From: Thauera aromatica_A
Lineage (GTDB): Bacteria; Pseudomonadota; Gammaproteobacteria; Burkholderiales; Rhodocyclaceae
NCBI RefSeq assembly: GCF_023093595.1
Contig: NZ_JALLIK010000107.1
Span: forward strand, 124,001-188,000
Direction of reading: 5' to 3'
Length of the DNA: 64,000 bases
Part shown: one piece after another, positions 26,390 through 35,381 of the stretch
How positions within the stretch are numbered: the stretch's first letter is position 1
Layout of the letters: each line of letters begins with the position of its first letter
Made by a program: the position numbers and the translations under genes
Notes under the pieces: generated by a model
Databases searched by the model: none
The model's input: the letters and a program-made list of their open reading frames with translations, nothing else
What the model was told of the DNA's origin: nothing

Positions 26390-27373
26390 ATGGCTGAGCT
26401 CAATCTTGTGGAAGCAGTCAACCAGGCGCTCGCCCACGCCCTCGCCCACGACCCCGCGGTGGTGCTGCTGGGCGAGGACATCGGCGCCAACGGCGGCGTG
26501 TTCCGCGCCACCCTCGGCCTGCAGCAGCGCTTCGGCGCGGAGCGGGTGATCGACACCCCGCTCGCCGAAACGGCGATCGCCGGCACCGCCGTGGGGATGG
26601 CGGCGATGGGGCTGAAGCCGGTGGCCGAGATCCAGTTTTCCGGCTTCCTCTACCCGGCGCTGGATCACCTGATCAACCACGCCTCGCGCCTGCGCAACCG
26701 CAGCCGCGGGCGGCTGTCCTGCCCGCTGGTGCTGCGCACCCCCTGCGGCGCCGGCATCCACGCCCCCGAGCACCACTCCGAAAGCCCCGAGGCGATGCTT
26801 GCCCACGTCCCCGGCCTGCGCGTGGTGATGCCGTCCTCGCCGGCACGCGCCTACGGCCTGCTGCTGGCCGCGATCCGCGACCCCGACCCAGTGATCTTTC
26901 TCGAGCCGACGCGGCTCTACCGCCTGTTCCGCCAGGACGTCGCCGACGACGGCGAGGCCCTGCCGCTGGACGTGTGCTTCACCCTGCGCGGCGGCACCGA
27001 TCTCACCCTGGTGAGCTGGGGAGCGATGATGCACGAGACCGAGGCCGCCGCCGACGCCCTCGCCGCCGAGGGGGTGATGGCCGAAGTGATCGACCTCGCC
27101 ACCCTCAAGCCGCTCGACATGGCGACCATCCTCGAGTCGGTGGCGCGCACCGGGCGCTGCGTGATCGTCCATGAAGCCGCGCGCACCGCCGGGCTCGGCG
27201 CCGAGATCGCCGCCGGCCTCGCCGAGGAAGGCCTGTATTCCCTGCTCGCTCCGGTGCAGCGTGTCACCGGCTACGACACCGTGATCCCGCTCGCGCGGCT
27301 CGAACAGCAGTACCTGCCGAGCGTGGCGCGCATCGTCGCCGCGGCGCGGCGCACCCTGGAGGAGGCATCATGA
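26390..27373 (+). CDS. 2-oxoacid dehydrogenase E1 component, beta subunit
   Basis: 327-aa partner of E1-alpha. LLGEDIGANGGVFRAT and DTPLAETAIAGTAVGMA are family hallmarks, the glutamate of the second motif being the one that activates ThDP. EIQFSGFLYPALDHL and the C-terminal transketolase domain (VIDLATLKPLD, VHEAARTAGLGAEI) are complete. GGAGGGGAAC precedes the ATG. The gene lies 66 bp after E1-alpha and overlaps the start of E2 by 4 bp. Confidence 0.92.
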   Translation: MAELNLVEAVNQALAHALAHDPAVVLLGEDIGANGGVFRATLGLQQRFGAERVIDTPLAETAIAGTAVGMAAMGLKPVAEIQFSGFLYPALDHLINHASRLRNRSRGRLSCPLVLRTPCGAGIHAPEHHSESPEAMLAHVPGLRVVMPSSPARAYGLLLAAIRDPDPVIFLEPTRLYRLFRQDVADDGEALPLDVCFTLRGGTDLTLVSWGAMMHETEAAADALAAEGVMAEVIDLATLKPLDMATILESVARTGRCVIVHEAARTAGLGAEIAAGLAEEGLYSLLAPVQRVTGYDTVIPLARLEQQYLPSVARIVAAARRTLEEAS

Positions 27374-28473
27374 AGATCTTCAAGCTGCCCGACCTGGGCG
27401 AAGGCCTGCAGGAGGCCGAAATCGTCGAATGGCACGTCAAGGCCGGCGACGACATCGCCGCCGACCAGCCGCTGGTGTCGGTGGAGACGGCAAAGGCGAT
27501 CGTCGAGATTCCCTCGCCGCATTCCGGCCGTATCGTCAAGCTGTACTGCGAGGCCGGCCAGCTCGTCCATGTCGGCGCCCCGCTGGCGGGCTTCGAGGGC
27601 GCGGACGAGGACGCCGACAGCGGCACCGTGGTGGGCGAAGTGCAGGTCGGCCAGGAAGTCCATGCCGAAGCCCCAGCCGCGATCGGCGCCGGCCCGTCGG
27701 CGGTCCGCGCCACTCCCGCGGTGCGCGCGCTGGCCCGTCAGCTCGGCATCGAACTGGCGATGGTCGCCCCTTCGGGCGCAGACGGCATCATCACCCGCAG
27801 CGACGTCCAGCGCGCAGCGAAGGAGCTCGCCGCCGCCGGCCCCGCCGAGCCGCTGCGCGGCGTGCGTCGGGCGATGGCGCAGAACATGGCGCTGGCCCAG
27901 GCCGAAGTCGCCGCCGCCACCGTGATCGACGACGCCGACATCCACGCCTGGGCGGCCGACAGCGACATCACGATCCGCCTGGTGCGTGCGCTGGTCGCCG
28001 GCTGCCGCGCCGAGCCCGCGCTCAACGCCTGGTACGACGGCCACTCGATGGGCCTGCGCCGGCTCGAGCGGGTCGACGTCGGCATCGCCGTGGACCTCGC
28101 CGAGGGCCTGTTCGTGCCGGTGCTGCGCGACGTCGCCCAGCGCGACGCCGCCGACCTGCGCCGCGGCCTCGACCGCATGCACGCCGACGTCCTCGCACGC
28201 AAGATTCCCGCCGAGGAACTGCGCGGGAGCACGATCACGCTGTCGAATTTCGGCATGATCGCGGGCAAGTACGCCGCCCCCGTCGTCGTCCCGCCCACCG
28301 TCGCCATCCTCGGCGCCGGCCGTGCCCACGACCAGGTCGTGGCGGTCGAGGGGGTCGCGGTGGTGCATCGGGTGCTGCCGCTGAGCCTGACCTTCGACCA
28401 CCGCGTGGTCACCGGCGGTGAGGCCGGCCGCTTCCTCGCTGCGGTGATCGCCGATCTGCAACGGGCGGACTAA
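27370..28473 (+). CDS. 2-oxoacid dehydrogenase E2 (dihydrolipoamide acyltransferase)
   Basis: 367-aa core acyltransferase. It has one lipoyl domain (about 1-78) with the lipoylated lysine K42 in VETAKA, then a linker. The E1/E3-binding domain (about 118-155) contains ATPAVRALARQLGI and GADGIITRSDV, followed by the catalytic domain. The catalytic motif reads FDHRVVTGGEAGRF; the histidine is present but the usual aspartate of DHRxxDG is replaced by Thr. Similar variants occur in some betaproteobacterial E2 proteins as far as I recall. The ATG overlaps the E1-beta stop. No E3 (dihydrolipoamide dehydrogenase) gene follows, so E3 must be supplied from elsewhere. Confidence 0.9.
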   Translation: MKIFKLPDLGEGLQEAEIVEWHVKAGDDIAADQPLVSVETAKAIVEIPSPHSGRIVKLYCEAGQLVHVGAPLAGFEGADEDADSGTVVGEVQVGQEVHAEAPAAIGAGPSAVRATPAVRALARQLGIELAMVAPSGADGIITRSDVQRAAKELAAAGPAEPLRGVRRAMAQNMALAQAEVAAATVIDDADIHAWAADSDITIRLVRALVAGCRAEPALNAWYDGHSMGLRRLERVDVGIAVDLAEGLFVPVLRDVAQRDAADLRRGLDRMHADVLARKIPAEELRGSTITLSNFGMIAGKYAAPVVVPPTVAILGAGRAHDQVVAVEGVAVVHRVLPLSLTFDHRVVTGGEAGRFLAAVIADLQRAD

Positions 28474-28560
28474 GGCCGGCCTGGCGCCACCAAGACCCGC
28501 TGCGGGCCTGTCCGGGCCTGCCGCGGGCGGAGCTTTTTCCATCAAGGCGGCGGAAACGGC

Positions 28561-28590
28561 TTGACGGTGGATCGTCTGTGCACCACTACA
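28561..28590 (+). promoter_or_regulatory. Weak candidate promoter for the CRP-PAS gene
   Basis: TTGACG (28561-28566) and ACTACA (28585-28590) are separated by 18 bp in the 212-bp gap after the E2 gene. The -10 match is poor, so this is only a suggestion. Confidence 0.3.
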
Positions 28591-28685
28591 CATAAGCACA
28601 CAGGAGACTGACTTCGCCTCGTGCGCCCTGCACCTGGCCCTGCAATCGGGCGCACGCGGCCCCCTGCACCGCGAGGAGATCGGCA

Positions 28686-30068
28686 ATGAGCGCTCCATCG
28701 ACGCCGAGCACCGGGCAAAACCGCATCCTGGCGGCCCTTCCGGCGGCGGACTACGCCCGCCTGGCGGACGATCTCGAACGCGTCACCCTGCCGCTGGGCC
28801 ACATTCTGTATCAGCCGGGCGACGCGCTCGGCTTCGTGTACTTTCCGACCTCCTGCATCGTGTCGCTGGTATTCACGACCGAGGACGGCTCTTCGGCCGA
28901 ACTGGCCATGACCGGCTGCGACGGCCTGGTGGGCATTCCGCTGGTGCTGGGCGGCAAGGCGACGACGCACAAGGCGGTCGTCCAGAGCGCGGGCACGGCC
29001 TACCGCGTGCGCGCCGAGGTGATGGCCTGGGAACTCGACCAGCACGGCAACCTGCTGCGCCTGTGCCTGTGCTACACCCAGGCGCTGATGACACAGATGG
29101 CGCAAAGCGTAGTCTGCAACCGGCATCACACCGTGGACCAGCAGCTGTGCCGCTGGCTCCTGCTCAGCCTCGACCAGTTGCCCGGCAATCAGCTCGACAT
29201 GACGCAGGAACTGATCGCCAGCATGCTCGGCGTGCGCCGCGAGGCGGTGACCGAAGTCGCCGGGAAACTGCAGGCGGCTGGCCTGCTCCACTATCGCCGC
29301 GGACACATCACGGTGACCGACCGCACCGCCCTCGAGGCCCGCACCTGCGAATGCTACCGAGTCGTCCGCACCGAGTACGAGCGCCTCTATCATCTGGCCC
29401 CGGCGAGCCTGCGCTGGGACCGGGCGCGACCAAACCCGGCCACCCTGCGCAAACGTGCCGAAACCCGCCTGCAGCAGGACCGCCCGCCCCTGCCGGATAC
29501 GCAATGGGAAAGCACGCGCCTGCTGCACGAACTGCAGGTTCATCAGATCGAGCTCGAGATGAACAACGAGGAGCTGCGCCACGCCTACGACGAGGCCGAT
29601 ACCCTCCGCAGGAAATACGCCGACATCTACGACTTCGCACCGCTGGCCTATTTCACCCTCGATGCACAGGGCGTCATCGTCCAGTTCAACCTTGCCGGAG
29701 CGATCCTGCTCGGCATCCAGCGCTCGCAGACCCGGCCGTATCGCTTCGCCGCCTTCGTCGAGCCGGATTACCTGCCCGTGTTCAACCGCTTCCACGAAGC
29801 GGTGCTGCAGGGCAGGTGCCGGGAACGCTGCAAGCTTCGTCTGACGGCGACCAGCCAGCGTGGCGCGAAGGCGGTCAGCATCGAGGCGGTGGCGGACGAA
29901 AGCGGCCAGGAATGCCGCATGGTGGTGATTGACAGCGGCACGGAAAAACGCGACAAGCAGGCACCGCCCCGACAGGCTGCCGCCTGCCACCACCAGGTAT
30001 CCACCGACCATGCCGCGCACGCCGCCCCGCACACGACCGCACCCCCCGCCCGCCAACGCAGCAGCTGA
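28686..30068 (+). CDS. CRP/FNR-family regulator fused to a C-terminal PAS domain
   Basis: 460-aa fusion. Residues 20-135 form a cyclic-nucleotide-binding-like beta-roll (GHILYQPGDALGFVYFPTSCIVSLV). Residues 170-215 form a winged helix-turn-helix (MTQELIASMLGVRREAVTEV). A connector at 279-298 carries LLHELQVHQIELE, and a PAS domain spans about 310-420 (YDFAPLAYFTLDAQGVIVQFN). The N-terminal cysteine cluster of FNR is missing, so it should not be an oxygen sensor of the FNR kind. The ligand of either domain is unknown. GAGGAG precedes the ATG. A Gln/His/Pro-rich tail overlaps the next gene by 59 bp. The same connector motif recurs in the GGDEF-EAL protein at 32793-35033, which points to a common signalling module. 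Confidence 0.8.
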   Translation: MSAPSTPSTGQNRILAALPAADYARLADDLERVTLPLGHILYQPGDALGFVYFPTSCIVSLVFTTEDGSSAELAMTGCDGLVGIPLVLGGKATTHKAVVQSAGTAYRVRAEVMAWELDQHGNLLRLCLCYTQALMTQMAQSVVCNRHHTVDQQLCRWLLLSLDQLPGNQLDMTQELIASMLGVRREAVTEVAGKLQAAGLLHYRRGHITVTDRTALEARTCECYRVVRTEYERLYHLAPASLRWDRARPNPATLRKRAETRLQQDRPPLPDTQWESTRLLHELQVHQIELEMNNEELRHAYDEADTLRRKYADIYDFAPLAYFTLDAQGVIVQFNLAGAILLGIQRSQTRPYRFAAFVEPDYLPVFNRFHEAVLQGRCRERCKLRLTATSQRGAKAVSIEAVADESGQECRMVVIDSGTEKRDKQAPPRQAAACHHQVSTDHAAHAAPHTTAPPARQRSS

Positions 30069-32745
30069 AGCCGCTGCGCAAGCGCCCTTTCCGATCGTCG
30101 GCATCGGTGCCTCCGCCGGCGGGCTCGAGGCCCTCGAACTGGTCCTGGGGCACATGCCGCCGGCCTGCGGACTAGCCTTCGTCGTCATCCAGCACCTCGA
30201 TCCGGCCTACAAGGGCATCATGGTCGAGCTGCTCCAGCGCACCACCGCGATGCCCGTCGTCCAAATCGCGGACGGGATGAAGGTCGAGCCGGAGCACGTC
30301 TATGTGATTCCGCCCAACCGCGATGTGTCCATCCTGCACGGAGTGCTGTATCTGCTCGAGCCGGCCGCGCCACGCGGCCTGCGCCTGCCGATCGACTACT
30401 TCTTCCGCGCCCTGGCCGACGACCAGCAGGAGCGCAGCATCGGCGTCATCCTCTCGGGGATGGGCTCGGACGGCACCCTGGGCCTGCGCGCGATCAAGGA
30501 GAAGGCGGGCGCGGTGTTCGTCCAGTCCCCGGCCTCGGCCAAGTTCGACGGCATGCCCCGCAGCGCGATCGAGGCCGGTCTGGCCGACCTCATCGCCCCA
30601 GCCGAGGAACTGCCGGACAGGATCATCGCCTATCTCCAGCACCTCCCGGCGCCACTCCGCGCGCCCGACCCGGTGCAGGCGGACACCGACCAGAGCGGGC
30701 TCGATAAGGTTCTGCTGCTGCTGCGCGCGCACACCGGCCACGACTTCTCGCTGTACAAGAAGAGCACACTGTACCGCCGCATCGAGCGCCGCCGGGGCCT
30801 GCACCAGCTGCCCCGGATCGCGGACTATGTCCGCTACCTGCGCGAGAATCCGCACGAAACCGAATTGCTGTTCAAGGAACTGCTGATCGGTGTCACCCGC
30901 TTCTTCCGCGACCCGGCGGTATGGGAGCAGTTGCAGACCGAGGTGATCCCGGCGCTGCTCGCCGCCCACCCCGACGGCGGCACCCTGCGGGCGTGGACGC
31001 CGGGCTGTTCGACCGGCGAAGAAGCCTACTCGCTCGCCATCGTCTTCCGCGAAGCGCTGCAGCGGCTCGATCCGGCGGCCCACTACGCCTTGCAGATCTT
31101 CGCCACCGACCTCGACCACGACGCCATCGACAAGGCGCGGGCCGGCGTCTACCCGGCCAACATCGCCGCAGACGTCGCCGAAGACCGCCTGCGCCGCTTT
31201 TTCGTGCAGGAGGAGCGCGGCTACCGGGTGGGTAAGGAGATCCGCGAAATGGTGATCTTCGCCCCCCACAACCTGGTCATGGATCCGCCGTTCACCAAGC
31301 TCGACCTGCTGAGCTGCCGCAACCTCCTGATCTACCTCGAGGCCGAACTGCAGAAGAAGCTGCTGCCGCTGTTCCACTACAGCCTCAATCCCGGCGGCAT
31401 CCTGATGCTGGGCAGCGCGGAGACGGTCGGCGACGCGGCTGCCCTGTTCATGCCGCGGCCGGGCCGGACTCGGCTCTACCAGCGCCGGGACAAGGAGATG
31501 CGGGCGGCGCTGGCCGAGTTTCCATCCGCCTTCGTGCGCCAGCACGCGCGCACCGACCCGGTGGCGGGATCGGCCCCTCCGGTGCAGACGCCGCTGTCCG
31601 CCCCCAACCTGAAAGCGCTGACCGAATCCCTGCTACTGCAGCACTATTGCCCGGCCGCCGTGCTGACCAACGACAAGGGCGACATCGTCTATGTCAACGG
31701 CAAGACCGGCAGGTACCTGGAGCCGGCCGCCGGCAAGGCAAACCTCAACGTCTTTGCCATGGCCCGGGAAGGCTTGAGCAGCGCGCTCGATGCCGCCTTC
31801 GCCAAGGCCGTCCGGCACAAGGTCACGGTGCTGCTCAAGGCGGTGCCGGTCGGAACCGAAGGCGGGACCCAGTTCATCGACCTCACCGTGCACCCGCTGG
31901 CCGAACCGGCCGCCCTGCTGGGGATGGTCCTGATCGTGTTTGCCAACATCGCCCCGCCGGCGGCCGCGAACGCCTCGGAGCAGAGCGGACCTAGCGCCGA
32001 CGATCACCTCAGGCTCGCCGCCGTGGCCGACCAGCTCAAGCAGTGCCGCGACGAACTGCAGATCACGCGCGAAGAGATGCAGTCCTCGCAGGAAGAACTC
32101 AAGTCCGCCAACGAAGAACTCCAGTCCACCAACGAAGAACTGCAAAGCACCAACGAGGAGCTGACCACCTCCAAGGAAGAGATGCAGTCGATGAACGAGG
32201 AGCTGCAGACGGTCAACCACGAACTGCAAGCCAAGGTCGACGAGTTATCGCAGGCCGGCGACGACATGAAGAACCTGCTCAACAGCACCGACATCGCCAC
32301 CCTGTTCCTGGACGACGAACTCAAGGTGCGGCGCTTCACCACCCAGACTACGAGCATCATCAAGCTGATCCCCGGCGACGCCGGCCGGCCCGTCACCGAC
32401 CTCGTCACCGAGCTCGACTACCCGACGCTGGCCGAGGATGTGCACGAGGTCCTGCGCTCGCTGATCTTCCACGAGCGCCAGGTGCCCACCCGCGACGGGC
32501 GCTGGTTCACGGTGCGGATCATGCCCTACCGCACCCAGGACAACCGCATCGACGGGGTGGTGATCACCTTCATCGACATCAGCATGACCAGAGCGCAAGA
32601 GGAAACCTTGCGCGAGGCCCTGTCGGCCCTGCGCGGACGCTTCGCGGCGCAGACCGGCGAGCTCGACCGGGCCCGGGCGCTGGAGCTGGCATTGAAGAAG
32701 GCACAAGCTATCCTGGAAAAGCGCCTCACCAGCCAGAAGACGTAA
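30010..32745 (+). CDS. CheB-CheR chemotaxis-type fusion with coiled coil and PAS domains
   Basis: 911-aa multi-domain protein. The CheB methylesterase domain (about 28-215) has its triad in GASAGG (S35), IQHLD (H62) and MGSDG (D154), and lacks a receiver domain. The CheR methyltransferase (about 235-500) has KKSTLYRRIERR, GVTRFFRDP and the SAM loop WTPGCSTGEEAYSLA. A PAS-like region follows, then a long heptad coiled coil of repeated NEELQSTNEEL type, then a second PAS domain ending in VVITFIDIS. No histidine kinase is attached. It probably methylates and demethylates an unknown receptor or controls the neighbouring sensors. The ATG at 30010 is the only suitable one and makes the gene overlap the previous one by 59 bp. 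Confidence 0.9.
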   Translation: MPRTPPRTRPHPPPANAAAEAAAQAPFPIVGIGASAGGLEALELVLGHMPPACGLAFVVIQHLDPAYKGIMVELLQRTTAMPVVQIADGMKVEPEHVYVIPPNRDVSILHGVLYLLEPAAPRGLRLPIDYFFRALADDQQERSIGVILSGMGSDGTLGLRAIKEKAGAVFVQSPASAKFDGMPRSAIEAGLADLIAPAEELPDRIIAYLQHLPAPLRAPDPVQADTDQSGLDKVLLLLRAHTGHDFSLYKKSTLYRRIERRRGLHQLPRIADYVRYLRENPHETELLFKELLIGVTRFFRDPAVWEQLQTEVIPALLAAHPDGGTLRAWTPGCSTGEEAYSLAIVFREALQRLDPAAHYALQIFATDLDHDAIDKARAGVYPANIAADVAEDRLRRFFVQEERGYRVGKEIREMVIFAPHNLVMDPPFTKLDLLSCRNLLIYLEAELQKKLLPLFHYSLNPGGILMLGSAETVGDAAALFMPRPGRTRLYQRRDKEMRAALAEFPSAFVRQHARTDPVAGSAPPVQTPLSAPNLKALTESLLLQHYCPAAVLTNDKGDIVYVNGKTGRYLEPAAGKANLNVFAMAREGLSSALDAAFAKAVRHKVTVLLKAVPVGTEGGTQFIDLTVHPLAEPAALLGMVLIVFANIAPPAAANASEQSGPSADDHLRLAAVADQLKQCRDELQITREEMQSSQEELKSANEELQSTNEELQSTNEELTTSKEEMQSMNEELQTVNHELQAKVDELSQAGDDMKNLLNSTDIATLFLDDELKVRRFTTQTTSIIKLIPGDAGRPVTDLVTELDYPTLAEDVHEVLRSLIFHERQVPTRDGRWFTVRIMPYRTQDNRIDGVVITFIDISMTRAQEETLREALSALRGRFAAQTGELDRARALELALKKAQAILEKRLTSQKT

Positions 32746-32792
32746 CGCCGTGCTGGCGGGGCAAGGACAAGGGGGGAGGTGGAAAAAAGGAC

Positions 32793-35033
32793 ATGAAAGC
32801 AGGCAAGCTTCCCGGCGCCGCCGAACTGCGCCGGCGCGCCGAACAGCACCTGCGCGGCATCGCACGCCCCCCTCGCGTGCAGCCCGAAACACAGCGCCTG
32901 CTGCATGAGCTGCAGGTGCACCAGATCGAGCTTGAGCTGCAGAACGAGGAGCTGCGGGCCTCGCGCGCGCTGGTGGAAGCCGGGCTTGCGCGCTACACCG
33001 ACCTCTACGACTTTTCGCCGGTGGGCTACTTCACGCTGGAGCGCGACGGCACAATCCTGCAGACCAACCTCACGGGCGCGCGCCTGCTCGGCATCGAGCG
33101 CACCCGGCTGACGGGCAGGCGCTTCGGCGCCTTCGTCGCCGCGGCCGATCTGGCGGGCCTCGACGCCTTCCTGCAACAGGTCTTCACGGCGCAGCCCCAC
33201 CCCGCCTGCGAACTGCACCTGAACGGCGAGGGGCGACCGCCGCTGATCGTGCAGATCGAGGCCACGCTTGGCGCCGATGGGCAGGCCTGCCACGCCGTGG
33301 TCACGGACATCACCGCGCGCGCGCAGGCCGAAGCCCGCCTGCAACTCGCCGCCAGCGTGTTTACCCACGCCCGCGAGGGCATCATCATCACCAGCGCGGC
33401 GGGCACGATCCTCGAAGTCAACGCCGCCTTCACCCGGATCACCGGCTACCGCCGCGACGAAGCGCTCGGGCGCGACCCGCGCATGCTCGACTCCGGCGTG
33501 CAGGGGCCGGAGTTCTACGCCGCGATGGCGATGGCGCTGGCGCGCGACGGCCAGTGGTCGGGCGAGATCTGGAACCGGCGCAAGAGCGGCGAGGTGTATG
33601 TCGAATCGACCACCATCAGCGCCGTGCGCGATGCCGACGGCAGGACGCGGAACTACGTCACCCTGTTCACCGACATCACGGCGATGAAGGCGCACCAGCA
33701 GCAGCTTGAGCACATCGCCCACTACGACGCCCTGACCAACCTGCCCAACCGCGTGCTGCTCGCCGACCGCCTGCAGCAGGCGATGCTCCAGTGCGAACGG
33801 CATGAGCGGGCGCTCGCCGTGGCCTACCTCGACCTCGACGGCTTCAAGGTGGTGAATGACCGGCACGGCCACAACACCGGCGATGAACTGCTCATCGCCC
33901 TCGCCCACCGCATGAAGACGGCGCTGCGCGAAGGCGACACCCTGGCGCGTATCGGCAGTGACGAGTTCGTCGCAGTGCTGGTCGACCTGGAGGAGGTGCA
34001 GGACTGCGTCCCGGTGCTCGTCCGCCTGCTGCAGGCCGCCGCCGCGCCGGCGACGGTGGGCGACGCGCTGCTCCACGTGTCCGCCAGCATCGGCGTCACC
34101 CTCTACCCGCAGGACGCCGCCAATGCCGACCAGCTGATGCGCCATGCCGACCAGGCGATGTACCAGGCCAAGCAGGCGGGCAAGAACCGCTACCACCTGT
34201 TCGACGTGGTCCAGGACGTGGCCCTGCAGAGCCGCCACGAGAGCCTGGAGCATATCCGCCGCGCGCTGGCGCAGCGCGAGTTCGTGCTCTACTACCAGCC
34301 CAAGATCAACATGCGGACGGGCGTGGTGATCGGCGCCGAAGCCCTGATCCGCTGGCAGCACCCCGAGCGCGGCCTGCTGCTGCCGACCGCCTTCCTGCCC
34401 ATCATCGAGGACCACCCGATCAGCGTCGAACTGGGCGAATGGGTGCTGGCTGCCGTGCTCGCCCAGATGAGCGCCTGGCATGCCGCAGGGCAGGGCATCC
34501 CGGTCAGCGTGAACATCGGCGCCCACCAGCTGCAGCAGGACGAGTTCGTCCCGCAGCTCACCGCCCTGCTGCTCGCCCATCCCGATGTCCAGCATCGCTT
34601 TCTGGAGCTCGAAGTGCTGGAAACCAGTGCCCTCGAAGACATGGCGCATGTCTCGGAGGTGATGCATGCCTGCCATGCGCTCGGGGTGCGCTTCGCGCTG
34701 GACGACTTCGGCACCGGCTACTCCTCGCTCACGTATCTGAAGCGGCTTCCGGCCGAACGGCTCAAGATCGACCAGAGCTTCGTGCTCGGCATGATCGACG
34801 ACGCCGATGACCGCGCGATCGTCGAAGGCGTGATCGGCCTGGTGCGGGCCTTCCACCGCGAGGTGATCGCCGAGGGCGTGGAAACCGCCGCGCACGGCGA
34901 GCTGCTGCTGGCGCTGGGCTGCGACCTCGCCCAGGGCAATGGCATCGCCCGGCCGATGCCGGCCGCGGACCTGCCCGCCTGGGTGGCGAGCTGGCACCGC
35001 GCATGGCCCGAGCGCCGCTGCACCGCACACTGA
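32793..35033 (+). CDS. PAS-PAS-GGDEF-EAL protein (c-di-GMP turnover)
   Basis: 746-aa cytoplasmic signalling protein. A connector (36-48, LLHELQVHQIELE) is followed by PAS 1 (about 65-175) and PAS 2 (about 185-300). The GGDEF domain (about 305-465) reads RIGSDEF at 386-392, with Ser for the second Gly. The EAL domain runs from about 485 to 740. The EAL residues look complete: EALIRW (516-521), the Asn of NIGAHQLQ, the Glu of LEVLE, DDFGTGYSS, LKIDQSFV and AEGVET. The phosphodiesterase should therefore be active; cyclase activity is possible but not certain. GGGAGG and AAAGGAC precede the ATG. It probably shares a message with the CheB-CheR gene 47 bp upstream. Confidence 0.9.
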   Translation: MKAGKLPGAAELRRRAEQHLRGIARPPRVQPETQRLLHELQVHQIELELQNEELRASRALVEAGLARYTDLYDFSPVGYFTLERDGTILQTNLTGARLLGIERTRLTGRRFGAFVAAADLAGLDAFLQQVFTAQPHPACELHLNGEGRPPLIVQIEATLGADGQACHAVVTDITARAQAEARLQLAASVFTHAREGIIITSAAGTILEVNAAFTRITGYRRDEALGRDPRMLDSGVQGPEFYAAMAMALARDGQWSGEIWNRRKSGEVYVESTTISAVRDADGRTRNYVTLFTDITAMKAHQQQLEHIAHYDALTNLPNRVLLADRLQQAMLQCERHERALAVAYLDLDGFKVVNDRHGHNTGDELLIALAHRMKTALREGDTLARIGSDEFVAVLVDLEEVQDCVPVLVRLLQAAAAPATVGDALLHVSASIGVTLYPQDAANADQLMRHADQAMYQAKQAGKNRYHLFDVVQDVALQSRHESLEHIRRALAQREFVLYYQPKINMRTGVVIGAEALIRWQHPERGLLLPTAFLPIIEDHPISVELGEWVLAAVLAQMSAWHAAGQGIPVSVNIGAHQLQQDEFVPQLTALLLAHPDVQHRFLELEVLETSALEDMAHVSEVMHACHALGVRFALDDFGTGYSSLTYLKRLPAERLKIDQSFVLGMIDDADDRAIVEGVIGLVRAFHREVIAEGVETAAHGELLLALGCDLAQGNGIARPMPAADLPAWVASWHRAWPERRCTAH

Positions 35034-35144
35034 TCGCAGGCCCCGCGCACTGCGGCTCATCGGCACTTGTGTGCGCTGGAAGACAGACAGCCCCCACCGA
35101 CAGGATCACCAATGAAGCTCGTCTGGACAAGAACGGAGGGCGCC

Positions 35145-35291
35145 ATGCTCTACACCATCGCCATCGTACTGCTGATCCTGTGGCTACTCGGGCTGGTCAC
35201 CTCGACCACGCTGGGTGGCTTCATCCACATCCTGCTGGTGATCGCCCTGGTCGTCGTCCTGCTCAGAGTGATCAGCGGGCGCGGCATCTGA
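35145..35291 (+). CDS. Lmo0937-like small hydrophobic membrane protein
   Basis: 48-aa protein with two hydrophobic segments separated by GLVTSTTLGGFIH, ending RVISGRGI. The pattern (LYTIAIVLLILWLLGL) matches the Lmo0937 family of tiny membrane proteins often found next to stress genes; the function is unknown. The start at 35145 follows ACGGAGGG at the right distance, whereas the longer frame from 35067 has none. It is the first of a series of small stress or envelope proteins. Confidence 0.75.
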   Translation: MLYTIAIVLLILWLLGLVTSTTLGGFIHILLVIALVVVLLRVISGRGI

Positions 35292-35381
35292 ACCGCGCCC
35301 CGGTCGCCGTCCGCCTGCCCGCACCGGCGCCGAGGCGCCCTGCCGGCTCACGGCACGTTCGACTCGCGTTGGAGATCTGCA

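Noticed and set aside
29929..30009. Longer N-terminus for the CheB-CheR fusion
   Set aside because: It would deepen the overlap with the upstream gene to 140 bp and adds only Arg/Pro-rich sequence; the start at 30010 is enough.
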